From: Craterostigma plantagineum
Taxonomy: Eukaryota > Streptophyta > Magnoliopsida > Lamiales > Linderniaceae
Reading direction: 5' to 3'
Length of the DNA: 64,000 nucleotides
Assembly: GCA_027422505.1 (NCBI GenBank)
Contig: JAPQWV010000002.1
Coordinates: forward strand, 28,498,501-28,562,500
Position 1 is the first letter of the stretch, and every line of letters begins with the position of its first letter. Shown in pieces: positions 35,450 to 47,792 of this stretch. The notes under the pieces were generated by a model, which was given only the letters and a program-made list of their open reading frames with translations, did not search any database and had not been told where the DNA came from. A program made the translations under genes and the position numbers.

Positions 35450-36100
35450 TAAGGTCCGAAAGAGATCCGTTCCCTACAATTAACGGGTGCACTTCATAAA
35501 TTTTTAAGGGGGCTTTCTATTTCAGGCCCCATCGAAACTTTGGAGTCGAGTTCAGGCCCTCCTCCCATAAAGTATAGGTTTAAGGACCCACATTAAATTA
35601 AATTCAACGTAAAGGACACAATCACTGAAGTGACAAAAATGCCCTTTGTTGGTCTAATATAAAGAGGTATGATATCGCTATATTGTGTTACAATATGCTA
35701 TTCAAGTGTTATCAATCGAAAAAACTCTTTGAACGATCGATTTGCCGTAAACTTTCGACCATACTGGGCACAAAATCAAGTCTGATGTGCACTCGATGAT
35801 GTCAATGATATTTACGTCTTCAGATTTAAGATTTGTGAGGAATAATTTCTAGAAATTTATTTCGCAACTAAGATAAATCGAGCATGTTTTTGGTCGAAAT
35901 TAAAGCTAATATGCATAAATTGGAGAGACCCATAGCTTGAAAATTAAGTGGCGCCATAGAGGTGACTCAATCGTTCGTCACTGAAGATTAAGGAACTGAA
36001 AGTGAAATCGGCAGAAAAAAAATCGTTTAAAACAAGTGTTCGTTATGTGGTATGAGAAAGTGTTAAAGTGGTATGAAAACCACAATAACTAGTACAGTAT

Positions 36101-37644
36101 TGATAAACGTATCGTAGTACGTTTATCATAGTATTTAATTGGCTCATAATAGAGTTTTCGTAGTCATTTTATGCACTTATTAACCCTATTTCTGCTTGTT
36201 TTGGTATTATAAGGCTTTAGGACAAGTTTCGGGCGAAAAGGAGCGAAAACGAGGCAAAACGGCGCGAAAACAATGAAAACTGGTGAAGGTCACGGCCGTG
36301 ACACATAGCGCACCTGGCCGTGACACTTGGCAGAGAGTTAGACTGGAGATGGTCACGGCCGTGACACTTATTGCACCAGGCCGTGACCCATAGCAGCAGC
36401 AATATTAGAAAATTCATATCTCTCAATCTAGACCTCGGATTGAGAATCCCTTTTGTCAGAATGAAGATTGGCAAGTCTTCTATTTATGGTTAAAATTTCA
36501 GGTCCATCGGACATCGTTTACCCATCCATCCGAGAGAAATACTAAACTGCCGCAAAGCTGTTGAGAGGGTCACGGCCGTGACGCTACTGCACCAGGCCGT
36601 GACGAGCGGCAGTAAGCTCAATTTTTGCCCAGAGAGTGTCACGGCCGTGACCTATCTTGTCCCAGGCCGTGACAGTGTCGAATTTCACTATAAAAAGCCC
36701 AAATTCGACCCAGAAAGGGGGGAACCGACCAGAGATCAACCCTAATCCCTCTAGAGACGAAAAATAGCACAAAAGAACACAGATTCGCGTCTCGGAGCGC
36801 AAGAGACGGATCATCGACGAAATCACGCCCAATTGAACGAAGAACGAAGAATCAACGACGCTTCCATCGCAGATCATCCGGATATCAAGAATATGAATTC
36901 TTCGCCTTTATTCCTTATTTCTTTCGTTGTTTTCCCGTCTATTATGCGTAGCTAATTCCTCTTTGTGTTTGGGATTAGATGAACGCTAGGATGTTTCGTA
37001 GTTAAGACTTATGATTATCGTGACTATGTGTTTGACTATTTATCGTTCTATGAAATTGTTTCGTTACTTTAATATGTCTATGTGTTAAAGTAGTCGTATG
37101 GAAAAACGTTTAGGGCGACAGCTAAACAACGTTTAGGCCGTTCGTAGAAGATAGGAATCGAGTATAGGGCGAAAGCAAATACTCGATCCTCGCCGTTAGT
37201 AATTACTGAATTTTAGATCCCCGCGAGCGTTTAGGGCGACAGCAAACTCGCGAGCGGGTAGGAAAATTACTACGATCTAGTCAAAATCACGTAGGAACGA
37301 TTTTAGTGTCTTAGCCGATAGCACCTAGCGGGATTCGAATCCCGAGCACATCTTTATTATCTGAAGCTTCGTATCAGTTTTAAGCGTGTTTTAATCTCTA
37401 GTTGAGTTAGATATAATCTGTTAGGTTAAGTCATAAAACAATTTGCGTATTTTATTAGGCTAAATATCGAGTCGATAGGTCACTACTAGTACTTGATTTA
37501 TTCCTTGTGTTCGATACTCGTTTACTCACTTTACTGCACTACAAACGATAGGTCCACTGCCTATCGCACGTCGGTGATAGTAATTAGGTATTCGTTTTAA
37601 TTATTACTTGTCGCACTTTACATTCACACAGCACGTGTCGATCA
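36101..37644 (+). repeat. 5' LTR (1544 bp)
   Basis: Starts TG and ends CA. It contains four copies of the perfect 14-bp palindrome GTCACGGCCGTGAC (36289, 36352, 36569, 36638), most followed after about 20 bases by a half-site such as CAGGCCGTGAC. A CTATAAAAAGCCC segment at about 36689 is a good TATA box, about 80 bases downstream of the last-but-one half-site, so transcription would start near 36720. Open frames inside the LTR (36217-36474, 36584-36877 minus) are repeated in the other LTR and have no domain. Confidence 0.93.
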
Positions 37645-37650
37645 AGTTTT

Positions 37651-37668
37651 TGGCGCCGTTGCCGGGGA
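37651..37668 (+). other. Primer binding site, tRNA-Asp type
   Basis: TGGCGCCGTTGCCGGGGA begins 6 bases after the 5' LTR. It is complementary to the 3' end of plant tRNA-Asp(GUC), including CCA. This primer is typical of Athila/Calypso-type gypsy elements. Confidence 0.85.
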
Positions 37669-37878
37669 GTAGATTGATATTAGGAACACCGTAGTTCGGT
37701 AATTTAGCCACTTCTATTTGACGTCTTTACTTGCTATTACTATTTGCGTTATTTGTGTTATTTGCGTTATTTGTTTCCTGCGTCATTAGTACCATCGTAA
37801 TCTTTTCGACGTTTTTATTATTCCTTTGCTAATCTTTTTTTTTTGTTTGCACATATTGAAGGTACGATTCAGCGGTGA

Positions 37879-40745
37879 ATGACCCGAAACCATCCATCGG
37901 GTCCCATCGTTGACGCAGACCCAGATTTCGAGCGGAAGTTACGAAGGAAACTGAAGTACGATACCGAAGGAGCATCCACTAGCTCTCACGACCGTTTAGT
38001 TAGCTATTCAGAGGATAGTTCGCAGGAATCCACCCAAAACTCACGTGCAGAGACCACCGTAGATAGTCCCAATACAGTAGTAGACATGGCGGACCATCGA
38101 GTGCCCGTCCATAACATTTCCGAGGAGGAACAATCACTTCAGGACCTCCTCAAGAACGCCGCGCTAGGCGGTACGGAGTCGGCGATTGTCATTCCGCCGA
38201 TAGAGAACAATAACTTCGAGCTGAAGCACTCATGGCTTCAGATGATTTTCCAGACGGCCCAGTTCGAGGGAAACCCCGATGACGATCCTTACTCCCATCT
38301 GAAGGCGTTTCTGACGGTGACCGACACCATCAAAATCAATGGTGTTCCGGGCGACGCGATTAAGCTCATGTTATTCCCGTTCTCTTTGAAGTTCAGAGCC
38401 AAGGATTGGCTTGAGATGTTACCACCTCGATCAATCACTACATGGGAGGAGCTGCGAGCCGCGTTTATCGGCCACTACTTCCCACTGTCGAAGGTGCTAC
38501 GATTGAAGACAGAAATCTCTTTTTCCATCAAAAGGAGTCTGAAAATCTTTACGAGGTGTGGGAGCGCTACAAGGCGCTATTGAAGAGGTGCCCGCAGCAC
38601 GGGATGTCGAAGGCAGCCCAGATCAACCGATTTCACGAGGGGCTCAATGACCAGACTGTCCATATGCTAGACGGAGCCGCAGGAGGAGGACTTGTGAAGC
38701 TCAATGCTACCGACGCTTGGAATCTGATCGAGGACTACTCGAGGAACAGCTTCATGAGGGGCAATACCAGGATGAAGACACCCGGTGTGTTTTGGAGTGA
38801 GTGAGGAGACGGCCACTAACGCTAAAATCGAGGCACTTCAGCAACAAATCGCCTCGACGAACTCCCAGTTGCAGACGGTGATTGGCGCATTACTTCCCAA
38901 GTCCGGGCAAACTCAGCCCGTGAATGCCGTGGCCACCATCGCACCGACGCAGCACACATCTTACGTGCCATTGTGCAGAATTTGTGGCGCATCCCACGAG
39001 ACATCAGAATGCCAACTTGGGCAGCCGCTGGAGCACGTAGACTATATGGGCAATTATCAAGGTGGCCAGCGAAGCTTCCAGCCTCGGGCACATCCAAACC
39101 TGGCGTACGGGAATCAGAACTATCAGGGCCAAGGACCGTCAGGATTTCAGCCCCGACCGTCCGAACTCCAAAATGGGCCACCACGACAGTACCAGAACGC
39201 GCCCGCAGGAGGATCCGACGACATGAGGGAGATGAAGGACATGATGAAGGCACTTCTCACGAATTTCAGTAGCACCACCGCAGCCCACGAAAGCCGAATG
39301 ACGAAGATGGAGGAGTACATGGAGGCAAACGACTTGCGTGCTCAGAATACAGATGCCTCGATCAAGAGGTTGGAGCAGCAAGTGGGGCAATTAGCAAAGC
39401 AAATTGCGGGGCGAAATCAAGGACCACTCCCGAGCTACACCGAGACAAACCCCAAGGAGTATTGCAATGCGGTAACCCTGAGGAGCGGGAGAGGATTACA
39501 AGAAGCTCCCACCAAGCAGAATCTAAAGGAGAAAGTCGATTTCGGGGCCACGACGAGCCAGAAGTGGAGGAAAGCAAGGGCGACGGAGTCGAGAAGGTCA
39601 AGGATGACGAGAGAAAGACGCGACCATTCGTGAAGCCGTATCAACCAAAGATCCCGTACCCAGCTCGGTTGAGGGAAGTTGCACCTGAAAAAGAGCAACC
39701 TAAAAAGGAGAAAGCTGCACCCGAAATAGAAAAAGCGAGGGAGAATGAGCGGCCACCAGTGATGCCGTACCAGCCGAAGATTCCCTATCCAGCACGGTTG
39801 AAGAAGGACAAAGACGAGGCGCTAATTGGCAGATTTATGGGTATGTGCAAAGAATTACATATTAACTTACCGTTTATTGAAGCTATTGTGCAGATGCCCA
39901 ATTTCGTTAAGTTCCTGATGGACTTGCTGACGAACCGACGGAAGCTCGAACACGTCTCCACGGTATACCTACGAGGAGAGTGCTCAGTGATACTCCAGAG
40001 CAAGATACCGAAAAAGCTCAAGGACCCAGGGAGTTTTACTATTCCTTGTTTGATAGGTGATTTAGTTGTTGAACATGCTTTAGCTGATCTAGGTGCTAGT
40101 ATAAATTTAATGCCGTACTCCATGTTTAAGCGTTTAGAATTAGGTGAACCACGACCCACTAGAATGAGTATTCAATTGGCCGATAGATCATTAAAATACC
40201 CTCTAGGTGTTATCGAGGATGTTCTAGTTAAGGTCAATAAGTTCGTTATCCCTGCTGATTTTGTGATCTTAGACATGGACGAGGATGAAAATGTTCCATT
40301 AATTCTAGGTAGACCATTCTTAGCTACAGGCGAGACCATGATAGATGTTAGGAATGGAACATTAACCTTGACAGTAGACGGCGAAAAAGTTACATTCAAT
40401 ATGGCTGATTCGATGAAAAAGAGCAACGAGCAAGATGATAAATGCTATTTCTTAGATGTCTTTGAGCGCGATTTTCTCTTCTCTGTGCAAGGTCTGTCAC
40501 AGGTCAGCAAGTATGATAGGCACACGATTATGGAAATCGATAAGTGTGGGGAGGAGATCGACGAACCCATCATAACCACCGACGAAAGCAGCAAAGAAGT
40601 TAAGGACAAGAGCCCAGTCGAGGAGCGAACGCCACTAGAGTTGAAATCGCTGCCCGACGAAAGGAGACACCGCCAAGGTATGGATGTAGGCAAGAAAAAC
40701 TTAAGCAGAAAAGAGATGTTGTACCTCGACTTCCAGCCACCCTAA
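37879..40745 (+). pseudogene. Athila-type gag-protease region with frame shifts
   Basis: The region codes for a retrotransposon capsid (gag) and an aspartic protease but needs three changes of frame, near 38520, 38795 and 39540, each at a short T run. The gag part (from 37879) contains FQTAQFEGNPDDDPYSHL and WERYKALLKRCPQHG; a zinc-knuckle CRIC-x3-H-x4-C lies at about 38974-39012. Two YQPKIPYPARL linker motifs (39640-39810) precede the protease, whose active site DLGASINLMP is near 40090. GRPFLATGETMIDVRNGTL follows. The protein diverges from the family after LELKSLP (about 40655) and stops at 40745, just where reverse transcriptase should begin. Whether the shifts are real mutations or homopolymer sequencing errors cannot be told here. 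Confidence 0.85.
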
Positions 40746-42430
40746 GCGAACGAAAGCACGTCCGGCTAAAGACGGTAAAGGAAGCGCTTCTTGGGAGGCA
40801 ACCCAGGTTTTATCTATCTAGTATTTTTTTATTATGCCTATTATTATTACAATTCATGTTTTTTCTGTTATGTTTAGTTTTCCTTTTAGTCATGTCAGGC
40901 ATCACGAGTCACGATATGACAACCATCACGCGTCTAGTCACGACCACGTCAATATTTTCCGTCAGGGAAGTTTCGTTCTCTTACACCTACTTTTCCCTCT
41001 CGTTTATTCAATTTTACGTTGAGGACAACGTCTGACTTAAGTGTGGGGAGGGGAATGTAGTTTTAGAACTTACGTGAAAATTTTTAAATTTTTATGACGT
41101 GTCCGTGAGCTATCAATTTTGTTAGAAAGGCATGAATTATTCAAATCAGGCATGATTGTTTGCGTTTATCTAGAGTTGGTTTGCATGTTATGAAATCCTT
41201 GTGAGCAATTAAGATATGCATGACTGATTGAATCATGTTTGCCTGAATAGATATAGCACTGTTTTGAGAGATTCGTAGACATAACCCTGTTTCACGTGAG
41301 AGTTTGAGCCTGACGAGCTTATGCTTATTTTTCTTGGTTGTGTGACGTGCCTAGTCTATATCTCTCTAGAACTTGCCTGTCTGATGCGTGTTGAAACTGT
41401 TTTGGTGTGTTAGTGTGAAAATGATGAGGGCAATAGGAATCAAGTCCAGGGCCAAATTTTCTTAACCATGACGAATCCCATTAGTTAGCCACGTTGAACC
41501 TGAGCCTATTTGTTACTTACCTCGTATGTGATAGAAGTCACTGACCCGAATAAGCCTCCAGAGATTTCATGAGCCTGAGTTGATTAGGATAAAGCAGAAG
41601 TCGAACTTGAAAGTTACTGTTCCAGTGTTTGATATGATGTTCTTCTCTGCTATTCGTGAAATGACTCGTCCCTTACTTGACCGTTTTCTGAAATGACCTG
41701 ATCCCTTGCATAAGCCTGCCCATAACCCTTTGGCAAGATATAGGTCTCGGTAATAAGTATCCCTAGGTACACGGCATTCGCTGTGACGATGTATTCTTTG
41801 CGACAAAAGCCGAACCTTGATGTTTTTAGGGAATAAGGGCAGTGCACAAAAGTAGAGCGTAACTAAGGTGAAAGGGCAGAAAATGAAAGGAAACTGAGTT
41901 GAGAGGGTCGAGCAGAAAAGTCTAGGATTTCGGAGCGAGAACGTCGAGTCTTATGTTGGGACGTGTGACTGTCTGTTTGATCATGCTGTATTCTCTGATA
42001 ATTTTCGATCACGTGTCCTAGCTCTAAGATAAAGGTTCACTATTTATGCTTGCCGCTTCATGATTGTTCGACCCGTTTTTCCCCGAAAAGACCCTCAGAT
42101 TTATACTTGCCCTTTGAATAGTAGAGATGCGATTAACTTGCAAGTTTATGGTAGGGGTTGGACTAGTGCACGAATTGAGCGACTCATCTTATGCTACCTA
42201 TACACTTGAGTGAATTGAGTGAACCCTTGTGAGGTATAGGTCTCGATTTGCAGCGCTAAGGAAGTTTAGGTTGACAGGTGCAGGTCATTAGTGCAACGTC
42301 CATGATTGCTTGTTTGATTCGTTTCGTGCTTTCTATGCTTAGATGATAAATTGCGAACAATCGTGTCGTTATCCTGATCAGATGCCTTCTTTGACTTCTA
42401 ATTTACTTGAGGACAAGCAAATGCTTAAGT
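40746..42430 (+). other. Non-coding 3' internal region of the LTR element
   Basis: About 1.7 kb with no domain. It begins with GCGCTTCTTGGGAGGCAACCC, a motif commonly found after the coding region of Athila-like elements. A second purine tract GTGTGGGGAGGGG (41041-41053) lies 1.4 kb before the LTR. Minus-strand open frames near 41567-41847 have no recognisable content. Confidence 0.7.
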
Positions 42431-42441
42431 GTGGGGAGGTT
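42431..42441 (+). other. Polypurine tract
   Basis: GTGGGGAGGTT lies directly before the 3' LTR, in the position expected for plus-strand priming. Confidence 0.75.
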
Positions 42442-43985
42442 TGATAAACGTATCGTAGTACGTTTATCATAGTATTTAATTGGCTCATAATAAAGTTTTC
42501 GTAGTCATTTTATGCACTTATTAACCCTATTTCTGCTTGTTTTGGTATTATAAGGCTTTAGGACAAGTTTCGGGCGAAAAGGAGCGAAAACGAGGCAAAA
42601 CGGCGCGAAAACAATGAAAACTGGTGAAGGTCACGGCCGTGACACATAGCGCACCTGGCCGTGACACTTGGCAGAGAGTTAGACTGGAGATGGTCACGGC
42701 CGTGACACTTATTGCACCAGCCCGTGACCCATAGCAGCAGCAATATTAGAAAATTCATATCTCTCAATCTAGACCTCGGATTGAGAATCCCTTTGGTCAG
42801 AATGAAGATTGACAAGTCTTCTATCTATGGTTAAAATTTCAGGTCCATCGGACATCGTTTACCCATCCATCCGAGAGAAATACTAAACTGCCGCAAAGCT
42901 GTTGAGAGGGTCACGGCCGTGACGCTACTGCACCAGGCCGTGACGAGCGGCAGTAAGCTCAATTTTTGCCCAGAGAGTGTCACGGCCGTGACCTATCTTG
43001 TCCCAGGCCGTGACAGTGTCGAATTTCACTATAAAAAGCCCAAATTCGACCCAGAAAGGGGGGAACCGACCAGAGATCAACCCTAATCCCTCTAGAGACG
43101 AAAAATAGCACAAAAGAACACAGATTCGCGTCTCGGAGCGCAAGAGACGGATCATCGACGAAATCACGCCCAATTGAACGAAGAACGAAGAATCAACGAC
43201 GCTTCCATCGCAGATCATCCGGATATCAAGAATATGAATTCTTCGCCTTTATTCCTTATTTCTTTCGTTGTTTTCCCGTCTATTATGTGTAGCTAATTCC
43301 TCTTTGTGTTTGGGATTAGATGAACGCTAGGATGTTTCGTAGTTAAGACTTATGATTATCGTGACTATGTGTTTGACTATTTATCGTTCTATGAAATTGT
43401 TTCGTTACTTTAATATGTCTATGTGTTAAAGTAGTCGTATGGAAAAACGTTTAGGGCGACAGCTAAACAACGTTTAGGCCGTTCGTAGAAGATAGGAATC
43501 GAGTATAGGGCGAAAGCAAATACTCGATCCTCGCCGTTAGTAATTACTGAATTTTAGATCCCCGCGAGCGTTTAGGGCGACAGCAAACTCGCGAGCGGGT
43601 AGGAAAATTACTGCGATCTAGTCAAAATCACGTAGGAACGATTTTAGTGTCTTAGCCGATAGCACCTAGCGGGATTCGAATCCCGAGCACATCTTTATTA
43701 TCTGAAGCTTCGTATCAGTTTTAAGCGTGTTTTAATCTCTAGTTGAGTTAGATATAATCTGTTAGGTTAAGTCATAAAACAATTTGCGTATTTTATTAGG
43801 CTAAATATCGAGTCGATAGGTCACTACTAGTACTTGATTTATTCCTTGTGTTCGATACTCGTTTACTCACTTTACTGCACTACAAACGATAGGTCCACTG
43901 CCTATCGCACGTCGGTGATAGTAATTAGGTATTCGTTTTAATTATTACTTGTCGCACTTTACATTCACACAGCACGTGTCGATCA
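42442..43985 (+). repeat. 3' LTR (1544 bp)
   Basis: The same length as the 5' LTR and about 99.5% identical by eye; I noted seven substitutions and no indels. One of them changes an CAGGCCGTGAC half-site to CAGCCCGTGAC (about 42719-42728). Confidence 0.93.
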
Positions 43986-43990
43986 AGTAT

Positions 43991-45000
43991 ATGCGTAAAG
44001 TGGTATGGTTATGATAAGAATCGTTACTCGAACTGGTACGAGATAATAGTTATTCTACTTTGTTAATAATTTTATATGATGAGGTACTAAAACAACGTAT
44101 AGTGGTAATTAGAGGCCTAAAGTGGTATATCAACGATAAGAAGCGTTACTCAACCGGTATTCGAGATACTACTCATTCTCATCTGGTATCAGTTTTATAA
44201 GATGCGGTACCAGAAAAGCATAAATTGGTATATAGTAGGCGTAAAGTGGTATATCACCGATCTCGTACGAGATATTACTTATTATCATCTGGTATAGATT
44301 TTACGATATTTGGTACCAAAATAGCATAAAGAGGTACGATTTATGCGTAAAGTGGTATAACATCGAACTGGTACGAGATATTACTTATTATCATCTGGTA
44401 TAGCTTTTATGATATTTGGTACTGAAACAGCATGAAGAGGTATACTTAGTTTTATAAGATGAGGTACCAGAAAAGCATAAATTGGTATAGAGGAGGAGTA
44501 AAGTGGTATAACATCGATCTCGTAAGAGATATTACTTATTATCATCTGGTATAGATTTTATGATAAGTGGTACTGAAACAGCATATAGAGGTATGCTTTA
44601 CGCGTAAAGTGGTATGGAAACGATAAGAAGTGTTATGCGAACTGGTACGAGATAACAATGATTCTCACCTGGTATCAGTTTTATAAGATGCGGTACCCGA
44701 AAAGCATAAATTGGTATAGTGGAGCCGTAAAGTGGTATAACATCGATCTGGGTCGAGATATTACTTATTATCATCTGGTATAGATATTATGATATGTGGT
44801 ACTGAAACAGCATATAGAGGTATTCTTTACGCGTAAAGTGGTATGGAAACGATAAGAAGCGTTATGCGAACTGGTACGAGATATTAGTTATTCTCAATTG
44901 GTATTAATTTTACAAGATGCGGTACCAAAACAAACTAAAGTGGTATAATTACCATAAGAAGTGGTTTTCAGACTGAAATCATAAAATATACCAACACAAT
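43991..45000. repeat. Degenerate 105-140-bp repeats rich in GTGGTAT/GGTACGAG (MULE left arm)
   Basis: About eight units begin with TAAAGTGGTAT and contain CTGGTACGAGATA, ATCTGGTATAG and GGTACCxAAAxAGCATA. Two unit types occur: one with AACGATAAGAAGCGTTA and one with AACATCGATCTC, sometimes alternating. Related sequence continues to the left of the LTR element (36030-36100), so the LTR element landed inside the block. Confidence 0.8.
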
Positions 45001-45312
45001 GAACTAAGCGTTATATTCACAACCATTATGAAGGGCAAAAGGACACTCTACAAAATCATAAATAACACTGGATTAACAAAGTGGTACCAGTGACCTAAGC
45101 TTGGTATATTCACATCCTTTGTGAATGACAAAATCTACCAACACTGTATTAACAAAAATACCAGTGACCAAAGCTTGGTTATTCACATCCTTTGTGAATG
45201 ACAAAATATAACCTAACACTGGAATAACAAAAGATACCTGCGACCATCCACCGGTACCTGGTATTATTCACAGCTAATGTGAATGACAAAAAGACAAAAT
45301 GAATATGCAGAA

Positions 45313-47523
45313 TCATATTGGTTCGTTGCATCGCCTGCGATTATGCCCGATCCTCTTGCATCTTCCACACTTGAGCGGGCGGCGGTCTTGAATCTGCGAA
45401 GGAATCCTCTTTGTTCGTGGACGACCGGGGGGTCGTTGAACATCCGGCTCAACGACATCCTCAGGTAACGGATGTTCAACAGCAATATCAGAAGGAATTG
45501 GATTTATAAAGGACATGTAGGTCTCTCGGTATTTTGCCAAACTATAATAGTCGTCGCAAAAATCATATGGTGAAAGACCTAAGGAGAGGATGCAAGAACA
45601 AGCATGCTTACATGGAAGGCCCTCCAATTGGAACAATCTGCAGGAGCAAACCTTATTGGTTAGGTCTACGGCAAATTTCTCCCCGTGATCTGAAACCTCA
45701 AACTTCCAGCCACAAGCAGTATCAACAAACAATATACGAGATTTATCAATGTTGAATTTCAGTTTTTTTTCCGGCTTCTTACACAAGCCCGATTTGTTTC
45801 TGCGCTTCATTTCTTTTGTCATTCAACATAATCATAACTTTTCGCCGTATTTCGTCGACCAATCCCACTATTGGCAGTGCCCTAGCCACACTCACCCAGC
45901 TATTCCAACTTTCTGCGATATTGTTGTCAATAATTCCCCATCTCTTGCCAGCAAATAAAGAATTAGCCCATGAATTTGGCTTAGACTGCCGTATGAAGCT
46001 TTCGGCATCTTCAAATGCTGCTTGAATTTCTTGTATGAATTTTAAGTATTCATGCCCATAAGGAGAATAAGCCGCTTTCTTAAACAATGATGTCCAATAG
46101 GTTTTGTTCCTGAAAGGGTTTTTCCTCAACACTTGAGTTCGAAATTATCAATCACGTGCCTTAGACAATAAGCATGATGAGAGGCCGGAAAGACCAGCGG
46201 AACGCCCTTAACGAGGCCCTCATTCCGATCTGAGAAAAAGACATACTCCCTGAAGTTGTCTATTCCACGATACCGGAAGATGTGTCTCAGCTTCAAGAGA
46301 AACCACTCCCAATTATCATTGTTCTCTCCGTCAACCACTGCGAACAAATTACATGTTATTTTATGTAAACACCCAGCTATAACATATATACAAAATCACA
46401 ATATAATTGAGATACCTGCAAAGGCAACTATGAACAACCCATCATCTCCATCCTTCGAAACCGCACTCATCAAACAGCCTTTGTGTTTCGACTTGATGTG
46501 TGTCCCATCCAGGAAAATTAGGGGACGACAGCCACGAACAAAACCAGTTATACACGCTTCGAAACATATAAACAACCTCCTAAATTTGTTGGTTTCGGCG
46601 TAAAGTTCGCAGTCCGCAACACTTCCTGGATTCGTTTGCCTGACTGCGTCGCAATACCACCTCAGTCTATCATATGATCCTCTATGAAGGCCATGAATGT
46701 TTTGTAGAGCGATTTTTTTTCCCTGCCCACACTCGATTATACGGAATTTCTACTCCAAATCCCTCAACAAGTCATTCTTGATTGTTATTGGCTTGTACAG
46801 AGGCTCACTTCCCAATTTAGGCTGCACTAATTCGGCTACCAATTTAGCATCGGCCTTGGGGTGGCGGCGACTGAGCAAGTTCGATTCCCCACATGTATGA
46901 TTGAGGTTGCACTTTCGAATCCTGAATATGCCATCAGCCTTACTGCGAGCAAAATATATCCGCCAATTACATCCGTCCACATTGCAAATAACAATGATTT
47001 TCCGCGGGTCATTCTTTATATACTGGAACGATTTACGTTGGGCAATCGCATACTTCTTCAGCACTCTCCGAAAATCAGCGGCATGTTCAAATATTTGACC
47101 TACACCTTGGATGCCTCGAATCCAACTATCGATCGAGTTGACAGAGTGAGAGCATATGGTACCTGAATCTTCAATAAGAGGTAGCCCCACATCAACCATG
47201 TCCATTCTCTTCGCAGCGACCATATCAATCACCTTCACCTTTAACTCACGGTGCAATCTCACCATGAATTTGATGTCATCATCTATGAGCAATGATACTA
47301 GAGTTTGATTTAGAGGTGACTTGTATTTGAATGAAAGGGCGCCGACGTTCGACATTGGGAATCTGTGTGTAACATGTATCATCAGTTGGTACATGGGTGT
47401 GGTTTCTGTAACTTCGAAGCTAAAACAATCAGCTTCATATTTACACAACGTCAACAATCCATCGCTTTCATGGCCTGTATTAGGGTTAGGGATAGACATG
47501 ATATTTGGTGGAAAATCTGTCAT
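45313..47523 (-). pseudogene. mudrA-like: MuDR-type MULE transposase, frameshifted
   Basis: Minus strand. The start MTDFPPNIMSIPNPN at 47523 leads through the MuDR N-terminal zinc-binding domain (VICNVDGCNWRIYF, CNLNHTC). The DDE core follows: FLDGTHIKSKHKG (first Asp, about 46507), [11 protein letters not shown] (second Asp region) and NNIAESWNSWV (Glu). A SWIM zinc finger CSCRLFQLEGLPCKHA and a C-terminal zinc knuckle CGRC-x4-H-x4-C end it. A 78-nt GT-AG intron (46415-46338) is likely. Frame changes near 46755, 46135 and 45795 break the frame, so no full-length transposase can be made. Domain order and length (about 700 residues) are otherwise complete, so decay is fairly recent. Confidence 0.88.
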
Positions 47524-47640
47524 TTGGCAGGTTGCGAATGAGAAGGAAGGGATAGCATTTATTTTCAGAGGATATATGTCATTTGGAAGTGTGTGGAATA
47601 TTTTTCATTTTGGCAGGTTGTGGTACGCGTTGGTTAGAAA

Positions 47641-47792
47641 GTGGTACATTTGGGGCATAACTGGTACAGTCTGGGGGAAAGTGGTACCATTTGGCGCCTA
47701 AGTGGTACCATTTGGGGCATAACTGGTACAGTTTGGGGGGAAAGTGGTACCATTTGGCACCTAAGTGGTACCATTTGGGGCATAACTGTTAC
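47641..47792. repeat. 62-bp tandem repeat upstream of the transposase
   Basis: About 2.5 copies of a unit GTGGTACCATTTGGGGCATAACTGGTACAG...GGGGGAAAGTGGTACCATTTGG start near 47641, 47702 and 47765. It lies about 120 bases upstream of the transposase start codon, so it may be in the promoter. Confidence 0.85.

Larger units (their letters stand above)
36101..43985 (+). mobile_element. Young Athila-type (Ty3/gypsy) LTR element with gag-protease only, 7885 bp
   Basis: Two LTRs of exactly 1544 bp begin TGATAAACG and end GTGTCGATCA, and a 5-bp duplication AGTAT flanks the element (36096-36100 and 43986-43990). The primer site fits tRNA-Asp, usual for Athila. The only coding region is gag plus protease; reverse transcriptase, RNase H and integrase are absent. 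By eye the two LTRs differ at about 7 positions, so insertion was recent. It sits inside the left arm of the giant MULE and must have been mobilised by proteins of another element. Confidence 0.93.

Noticed and set aside
36217..36877. Open frames of 85 and 97 codons on the minus strand, repeated at 42558-43218
   Set aside because: They lie inside the two LTRs and are duplicated only because the LTRs are; no domain is seen.
41567..41847. Minus-strand open frames in the internal region of the LTR element
   Set aside because: No domain; they lie in the non-coding 3' part of the retroelement and overlap one another in different frames.
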